A stretch of 21,418 bases of DNA from assembly GCA_902984215.1 (NCBI GenBank), contig CADWAF010002459.1:1-21418 (forward strand), given 5' to 3'. This document shows, in pieces, positions 16,035-21,418 of the stretch. This DNA comes from Willaertia magna (lineage: Eukaryota; Heterolobosea; Eutetramitea; Acrasida; Naegleriidae). A program made the translations under genes and the position numbers. The notes below the pieces were generated by a model. The model ran no database searches and was not told where the DNA came from. It was given only the letters and a program-made list of their open reading frames with translations. The first letter of the stretch is position 1. Every line of letters begins with the position of its first letter.

Positions 16035-18811
16035 CAACAACGAATGGTGGAAGTGAATTTTATTTTTCTTCACTTTTAGGAAAGGTTTATACTACCGAAG
16101 ATTCAACTTCATTAATGAATAAGAATAGAATACAATTTACATTAGATGGACAAAAATTATTAACACCTGTTGGGAATAGAATAACTACTATAGATTTTTC
16201 TTCAAATTATAGTAGAACTACATTTTATGGACATAAATATAATATTCAATCATTTTGTTTATTAAATCAAAATGTTTTATGTTGTGTTTCACAAGATGGT
16301 ACTTTAACATTATTAAGTTATCCTAAAGGTGTAATTTTATCAAAATTTGAGAAATTTATTGAACCTAGAGTAGATAGTGTACATGTTTCACCAGATAACA
16401 ATTTAGTTTGTTTTTTAGGTTCAAAATGTGCCATCTATCAATTTCAATCAACAAATCAAAATTCAATTTTACATCAAACTTCAACAAAACCTATAAAATT
16501 AGGTGACATTAAAGATGCACAAAGATATACATCAATAGATTGGATTAATTCTAAATTTATTTGTGTTGGAACAAATGAAGGTATTGTTCATATTTATAAA
16601 TTAAATTTAGATAAAGGTACAGATGAAAATGATTTATTTAGTAATCATCATATCTTATCTGGAAATAAAGATGAAATTGTTGGTTGTTTCTTTGTTTTTA
16701 ATAAAAAGAATAAAGTAAAGAACCCAGGTCAAGTTTATTCATTAGATAGTAAAGGATGTTTAATTCATTGGAAGTTTGATAATCATTTAAAAGAATGGAA
16801 GATTTTAAAGAAGATTGATTTATCTTTAAAACAAGAACAATCAACTAGAAATAAAAAGTTAAGAAATAATAATTCTTTAAGAATAACATGTTGTAGTTAT
16901 CATCCAACAAGTAATTTAATTGTTTATGGTATTGGTAATGCTGGATGTTTTGAGATTTTTGATATTGATAAAGAAGAAGTTATTTATAGATTAGATAAAC
17001 CACATACAATTGATTCTATTCAGTTTTTAACTAATTCAATAAGTGTAGAACAATTATTAAATAATAATTTACAACAACAAGATAGTTTACCAAATAGTTC
17101 ATGGATTGCATTTTCTAAAGAGAATCAATTAGCAGTATTTGATTATGAAAGTGAAACATTTATTTATAATCAATCAAATCATTCTTCACAGATTACAACA
17201 TGTTGTTATAATGAAAATGGTCAATTATTAGCAAGTGGTGATTTTCAAGGTACAATTAAAGTATTTTCAACTGAAAATAATCAATGTTTTTGTAATTTAC
17301 CTAATGCTCATTCAGGACCAATTACTGGAATGATATTTAGTAGACCACCTGGATCTAGAGATGCTGCACTTTATACATGTAGTTTAGATGGTACAGTTAG
17401 AACATTTGATGTATTACGTTATAAACAGTTTAGAGTATTTACAAGTAATGCAGGTGAAGGATTTTCTTGTTTGACAGTTGATCCAAGTGGTGAAATTGTA
17501 ATTGCAGCTGGAAGTAATACTTTTAGTATTTATTTATGGAATGTTCAAACTAATCAATTATTAGAAGTAATTAAATCACATACAGCACCAATTACTTCAT
17601 TACAATTTACAACTGCTAATGAATCAATGTTAGTTTCTGCTTCATGGGATAAATCAGTTAAACTTTGGAATATATTTAGTTCTAAACAAGCAGCTGAACC
17701 AATTGAATTTAATAATGAAATTTTAGATTGTGCTATTAGACCAACAGATGGTGCTGAAATGGCTGTTATTGCAGTGAATGGTGAGATTTTATTCTTTGAT
17801 TTATATAACTCTAAAGCAACAGGTTATATAGATTGTAAAAGAGATATTCAAACTTTATTTACTGATCCAAATGGTGATCATTTCAATTGTATAACTTATA
17901 CTGGTGATGGTTTACATGTTTTATGTGGTGGAAAGAATCAACCATTTGTTTGTATGTATAATGTACAACAAAAGGTTTTAGTTAAACGTTTTATGATTAG
18001 TTTTAATATGTCACTTGATGGAATGTTTGATATGGATGTATTAAATCCTTTACTTAAAAAGAGAAGAGAAGAAGAAAAGGAGATTAGAAGAAGTGGAAAT
18101 AGTAAAAGAAGAAATAATAATCAAAATAATATTCCAGGTAGTCAATTAGATCTTAAACCAAATATTCAAGTGAATAGAATTTGTTTTAGTCCAACTAATA
18201 ATTCATTTGCAGTTGTCTCTCCTAATGAAGGTGTAATTATTTTCACAAATGAAGCAAAAGAAGGATCATTCCAACCATTAGATATTGATTTAAGTATAAC
18301 ACCAGAATCTATTTTAGAATTACTTGAAAATAAGTCTTATACTGAAGCTTTTATTAATTCTATTAGATTGAATGAACATTCTATTTTAGTTAAGGTATTT
18401 AATGCTATTCCAATTGAATCTATTCCATTAATTATTAGATCTATTCCAGATAATTATTTAGATAGATTTATACAATTCTTTTGTAAAGAAATGATTGATT
18501 CTGTGAGATTACAATTTTGTATGATTTGGTTAAAATCTATTTTAAGTCAAAGAGTTTTATCAAAGACACAACATGGTGCAAATCTAAGACAACTTATAAG
18601 AGTTATGCAACAAAAACAATCAACTCTTTCATATATCACTAATCATAATCAAAGCACTCTAGATTTTTTAGCAAGTTTTGCAAAACCAAAGAGAAATCTT
18701 TTACTTGAACAAAAAGAAGAAAAGAAACAAAAAGAAAGTGAAAAGGAAAAACAAAAATTAACCACATTGACACCTGAACAAATGAAAATAAGGGATTTAT
18801 TAAAACAATAA
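16028..18811 (+). CDS. PWP2: Pwp2/Utp1, WD-repeat subunit of the U3 snoRNP (SSU processome, UTP-B)
   Basis: A 927-residue nucleolar scaffold for 18S rRNA processing. The start of the protein matches Pwp2 orthologues: FYFSSLLGKVYTTED, then LDGQKLLTPVGNRIT. Tandem WD40 repeats fill about 40-660, for example LASGDFQGTIKVF (about 400), CSLDGTVRTFDVLRYKQFR (about 455) and LVSASWDKSVKLWN (about 537). A basic linker of about 675-700 (KKRREEEKEIRR then Asn/Arg-rich) is followed by the helical Utp12-type domain at about 765-845 (YTEAFINSIRLNE, IPLIIRSIP), which joins the UTP-B subunits. The tail from about 888 is Lys/Glu/Gln-rich. Length and architecture are those of the family. The ATG at 16028 sits just before the conserved region, supporting it as the main start. 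It is intronless and converges on the antistasin-like gene. Confidence 0.95.
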   Translation: MLTTTNGGSEFYFSSLLGKVYTTEDSTSLMNKNRIQFTLDGQKLLTPVGNRITTIDFSSNYSRTTFYGHKYNIQSFCLLNQNVLCCVSQDGTLTLLSYPKGVILSKFEKFIEPRVDSVHVSPDNNLVCFLGSKCAIYQFQSTNQNSILHQTSTKPIKLGDIKDAQRYTSIDWINSKFICVGTNEGIVHIYKLNLDKGTDENDLFSNHHILSGNKDEIVGCFFVFNKKNKVKNPGQVYSLDSKGCLIHWKFDNHLKEWKILKKIDLSLKQEQSTRNKKLRNNNSLRITCCSYHPTSNLIVYGIGNAGCFEIFDIDKEEVIYRLDKPHTIDSIQFLTNSISVEQLLNNNLQQQDSLPNSSWIAFSKENQLAVFDYESETFIYNQSNHSSQITTCCYNENGQLLASGDFQGTIKVFSTENNQCFCNLPNAHSGPITGMIFSRPPGSRDAALYTCSLDGTVRTFDVLRYKQFRVFTSNAGEGFSCLTVDPSGEIVIAAGSNTFSIYLWNVQTNQLLEVIKSHTAPITSLQFTTANESMLVSASWDKSVKLWNIFSSKQAAEPIEFNNEILDCAIRPTDGAEMAVIAVNGEILFFDLYNSKATGYIDCKRDIQTLFTDPNGDHFNCITYTGDGLHVLCGGKNQPFVCMYNVQQKVLVKRFMISFNMSLDGMFDMDVLNPLLKKRREEEKEIRRSGNSKRRNNNQNNIPGSQLDLKPNIQVNRICFSPTNNSFAVVSPNEGVIIFTNEAKEGSFQPLDIDLSITPESILELLENKSYTEAFINSIRLNEHSILVKVFNAIPIESIPLIIRSIPDNYLDRFIQFFCKEMIDSVRLQFCMIWLKSILSQRVLSKTQHGANLRQLIRVMQQKQSTLSYITNHNQSTLDFLASFAKPKRNLLLEQKEEKKQKESEKEKQKLTTLTPEQMKIRDLLKQ

Positions 18812-18827
18812 ACTATTTATTGATTTA
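18806..18827. terminator. Minimal convergent 3' junction with AATAAA on both strands
   Basis: The stop codons of Pwp2 (18809-18811, +) and the antistasin-like gene (18827-18825, -) are 13 bp apart. AATAAA overlaps the Pwp2 stop on the + strand (18807-18812), and another lies on the minus strand (18821-18816) just after the other stop. Each mRNA's 3' UTR must therefore run into the opposite gene, or be almost absent. Use of these hexamers as poly(A) signals is an inference. Confidence 0.5.
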
Positions 18828-19298
18828 ATAATAATATCTCTTCTTTTTACAAGCACATAATAAGCAACCACTCTTTGCTTTCTTAAAACCACGTTTACAC
18901 TTTAATTTACAAGGTAAGAGAGAAGGACAGAATGTTGGTTGTTTCTTCTTGTTACATTTACAAATCTCACAACCATTCTTATCTTTCTTGAATCCGTATT
19001 TGCAGTACATTTTACAAGTTAATAAAGCGGTACAGACCGGTTTTTCATTGCACTTACAAATTTCACAGCCATTTTGATCTTTTTGGAAACCGTATTTACA
19101 ATACATTTTACAGGTTACTGGTTTACAAACTGGTTTTTCATTGCACACACATACAGTGCAACCGTTTTTATCTTTTCGTAAACCGTATGGACAGTATTGC
19201 GCGCACATAATCTGTGGGCATTCTTTGGGTTCTGCTGTATTGACCAAGGTCAACCACAAAAATACACAAGCAAAAACTAATGCAACAAGATATTTCAT
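18825..19298 (-). CDS. Secreted four-domain antistasin-like cysteine-rich protein
   Basis: A 157-residue protein with a signal peptide (1 to about 22, a hydrophobic core of ALVFACVFLWLTLV and likely cleavage near NTA|EP). Four cysteine-knot-like units follow at 27-52, 58-83, 89-115 and 124-150. Each has six cysteines in the spacing C-x4/5-C-x3-C-x10-C-x2-C-x-C, with G and the NGC or SGC step of antistasin domains (for example YCKYGFQKDQNGCEICKC). Antistasin-type domains in leeches and other animals inhibit serine proteases; here inhibition is inferred from the fold only. Units 2 and 3 are the most alike, pointing to duplication. Unit 4 is divergent and lacks the Asp before the NGC step. The tail is basic and ends in three tyrosines. 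There is no membrane anchor, so release outside the cell or into phagosomes is likely. Confidence 0.85.
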   Translation of the reverse strand: MKYLVALVFACVFLWLTLVNTAEPKECPQIMCAQYCPYGLRKDKNGCTVCVCNEKPVCKPVTCKMYCKYGFQKDQNGCEICKCNEKPVCTALLTCKMYCKYGFKKDKNGCEICKCNKKKQPTFCPSLLPCKLKCKRGFKKAKSGCLLCACKKKRYYY

Positions 19299-19500
19299 TT
19301 CAATTTTTTTGTTGTAAACATTTTCTTAATTTTTGTAAGTTTATATTTATTTCCTTTCAACAGATGTTCTAGTCAATTTCCAGTACACAAACGTTTTTCT
19401 CGTCAAAATCATTCCCTAATCAGAGTTGACTGTTATTTTAAACCAAAAGAATTATTTTTTCATTAAAAGAAACACACCTTTCCTTTCAATTTTTACTCAA

Positions 19501-21418
19501 TCAAAATGTAAAAGGAATGGAGGAAACTTGTTGATTATGAAGAAGTCCTTTCCAAGACATTGAAATATCGGAATAATAACTATTGGCAATACGTTTCATA
19601 TCCTCATAACAATTACTATTCAAAATTTGTTCTAAAACAGTCAATATTCTTCTTCCTATTACTTCATCACTAGGTACTAATTGAATATGATTTTCAATAA
19701 CATCAATAGACTTTTTGATGCTATCCATTAGATCCTCTTTACTTTCACTGCCTTGAATTTTCCTTAATCTTAAAACATTAAAGGCTTCTTGAAAATCATT
19801 AAATTTTTCATTATCTTTCTTTTGTTCTAATTCGTACATCCATTCATCACCTTGTTGAATATTCTCCTTAATTAATTCAAAAACAATTTGAGAATTATCT
19901 TTACCTTCTTGTTTAATTATATCCACAGGTCTAAAGATAAATTTCTCTTCAACAAAGGATGATTCATCTAATAAGATTTTAACATTTAACGCATGAGCTA
20001 AGTAAGATAGTTTCTGAGAAGTTTTCCTAACTTCTCCAACCACTGCATAAAACCTAAAGTTATTTGTTCCCAAGTTACCAATATTTGCTTTACCTGTTGA
20101 AATTCCAATATGATACTTTATAGTAACTTGAGAAGTAGTTTTCCAATCATCTAAACTTTTTGATATTCTTAAAGCAGCTATAAGGGCTTTCAATTCAGAT
20201 TTGTTTTCAGTAAATAATATTTGAAATTCTTCAACTGAAATAATTTGAATATCAGCTTGCATACTTTTTGCAATGGAACTGAAAGATACCACTAGTTTCG
20301 AGAATTGTTTTGTTATTTCAATAGGGTCTTTCTCTGAAAGTCCAATGAATTTCACATTAATAACAGTACACTCTTTGCTTTGAAGTCCAATTTTGAAAAG
20401 AGACTTAGCTTGTTTGTGAGCTGCTTGCTTTCCATTTACTGAAGAGGAGAATGAGTAATTAGCTGTGGACACAGAGTTCTTTCTAACAAACGACTCGTGA
20501 TATTCTGCAGTATTTTGTGACATTTCTTCATTCTCATCGTCAATCTTCTTTAACTGTAAGAAAACATTTTCAGGTAAAAAGCTTTTAAATTCTTTTAACC
20601 ACAACACCATTTCATCCAAGTGAGAATAAATAGTATTCACTTCTTTAAATATTGAACTACTCGATTCCACATCTTCTAAAGAAAATCTTCTAATTTTTGC
20701 AAATTGTTTTTCCAGAAACTTTAATGGATGGGTTATTGCAACTCCAATTCCAATACTTATTAAAACTCCTAACACAACCCACGCAGCTGCAACACCCACA
20801 CTAGCACCAGTACTAACAATAACAGCATTCATTATTTCTGATTTAATCATAACTATAAATACTCTCCATCTAAGGTTATCCAATACAAACCAATTATGAG
20901 AGATAACATATTCAACTCCTGAAGAAGTAAATGAAAAAGATTGAGGTAGTGAAGAAAAATTGTTATTATTGTAAATATCTCTCATTAAATCACCAGCCCC
21001 TCTATCCTTAATATCAAACAGAGACATTCTTCCTTTCTGATCTAAGGTGGTTGTGTTAATCGAACCTCCAATAACCATATTATTTTCTTCAGTGACCAAA
21101 ATGTAACCATTTCCAAATGTTTGAATAGAAGATAAGAAAGTTTGAATATCTGCCAAAGATAAATTGATTTTTGTGATTCCTTGAAATTGTTTTGTTCCGT
21201 TTTTATAAAGAGTACGTTCGTACACTTTGTAGGAATAGAAGACGCAAACGTTGCCTTCACGAACTAGGTATGGTGCTCCAAAAACGCCTTCTAGGTTTGG
21301 ATATCTATTAAATAGTGCCTTACTTGAAATATAATAATCTTGTTTGGCCACATCGTACCAATCAGAATAATATAGTTTTAAACTTCCATCATTTAAGTTT
21401 AAAAAAGAGATATTCGTT
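19501..21418 (-). CDS. Cache-type membrane sensor with a degenerate class III nucleotide-cyclase domain (5' partial)
   Basis: The frame is open to the right edge of the window (first full codon at 21417-21415), so the N-terminus and probably a first membrane helix lie outside; 638 residues are visible. Numbering below starts at the GTG at 21351. Upstream of it the frame reads KLYYSDWYDV, typical of a dCache extracellular sensor, which runs to about 170. A membrane helix follows (about 176-206), then a HAMP/linker-like region ending in EFKSFLPENVFLQL. The cyclase-like domain is at about 326-495 (CTVINVKFIGLSE; HIGISTGKANIGNLG; FYAVVGEVRKTSQKL). Catalytic positions are altered: metal Asp 1 is K334, Asp 2 is E374, and the Asn/Arg pair is K443/K447. 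A helical tail (500-616) follows. It is probably a ligand sensor with a non-catalytic or regulatory cyclase fold. Confidence 0.8.
   Translation of the reverse strand, partial: TNISFLNLNDGSLKLYYSDWYDVAKQDYYISSKALFNRYPNLEGVFGAPYLVREGNVCVFYSYKVYERTLYKNGTKQFQGITKINLSLADIQTFLSSIQTFGNGYILVTEENNMVIGGSINTTTLDQKGRMSLFDIKDRGAGDLMRDIYNNNNFSSLPQSFSFTSSGVEYVISHNWFVLDNLRWRVFIVMIKSEIMNAVIVSTGASVGVAAAWVVLGVLISIGIGVAITHPLKFLEKQFAKIRRFSLEDVESSSSIFKEVNTIYSHLDEMVLWLKEFKSFLPENVFLQLKKIDDENEEMSQNTAEYHESFVRKNSVSTANYSFSSSVNGKQAAHKQAKSLFKIGLQSKECTVINVKFIGLSEKDPIEITKQFSKLVVSFSSIAKSMQADIQIISVEEFQILFTENKSELKALIAALRISKSLDDWKTTSQVTIKYHIGISTGKANIGNLGTNNFRFYAVVGEVRKTSQKLSYLAHALNVKILLDESSFVEEKFIFRPVDIIKQEGKDNSQIVFELIKENIQQGDEWMYELEQKKDNEKFNDFQEAFNVLRLRKIQGSESKEDLMDSIKKSIDVIENHIQLVPSDEVIGRRILTVLEQILNSNCYEDMKRIANSYYSDISMSWKGLLHNQQVSSIPFTF

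Noticed and set aside
21351..21351. GTG at 21351 as the start of the cyclase-like gene
   Set aside because: The frame continues without a stop and with dCache-like sequence (LYYSDWYDV) to the window edge, so the gene is 5' truncated by the window.
1..21418. tRNA, rRNA, CRISPR array, transposon ends or telomeric repeats
   Set aside because: Reading the spacers on both strands showed no cloverleaf-like G+C block, no regularly spaced repeats, no transposase and no terminal inverted repeats. A covariance-model search would be needed to exclude small ncRNAs.

Overview
This is a eukaryotic nuclear window. It is most like a heterolobosean amoeba of the Naegleria type. The signs are A+T-rich, closely packed and mostly intronless genes; Asn/Ser/Thr homopolymer tracts in proteins; two very short GT-AG introns; and a Cache-transmembrane-cyclase-like sensor of the kind expanded in Naegleria. 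The assignment rests on gene style and protein families, not on a diagnostic marker, so the genus is an inference.

Layout. Positions 1-5400 are a gene-poor tract of extreme A+T content (roughly 10-15% G+C by eye). It has no intact gene, but three patches on the + strand still read like decayed protein-coding sequence (1613-1828, 2178-2708, 3537-4111). From 5401 to 14468 four genes lie in tandem on the minus strand. In transcription order they are a MATE efflux transporter (14468-12678), an unrecognised 458-residue protein in three exons (12431-10953), a 1423-residue Sec7/Ras-like protein (10876-6605) and a 2-oxoglutarate/Fe(II) oxygenase (6453-5401). The ubiquitin-like splicing modifier Hub1/UBL5 (14625-14846, +) is divergent from the MATE gene. 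An F-box/ankyrin gene (15818-14898, -) converges on Hub1 and diverges from the U3 snoRNP subunit Pwp2/Utp1 (16028-18811, +). Pwp2 converges, with a 13-bp gap, on a secreted four-domain antistasin-like protein (19298-18825, -). The window ends inside a membrane sensor with a degenerate nucleotide-cyclase domain (19501-21418, -, 5' end outside the window).

The genes do not form one pathway. Housekeeping RNA-processing genes (Hub1, Pwp2) sit among transport, signalling, ubiquitin-adaptor and secreted-protein genes, with spacers of about 13-250 bp that imply shared promoters and abutting 3' ends.

The strongest candidate for something undescribed is the 1423-residue protein. A Ras-like GTPase fold appears to be split at its switch I position by about 700 residues holding a coiled coil and a complete Sec7 Arf-GEF domain with its catalytic glutamate. 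The P-loop lies before the Sec7 domain and the beta4/G4/G5 half after it, all in one uninterrupted reading frame. Other points of interest are the loss of catalytic residues in the cyclase-like sensor, a 27-codon upstream ORF running through an A10 tract into the Pwp2 start, the antistasin array, and the A+T-rich tract with its coding relics.
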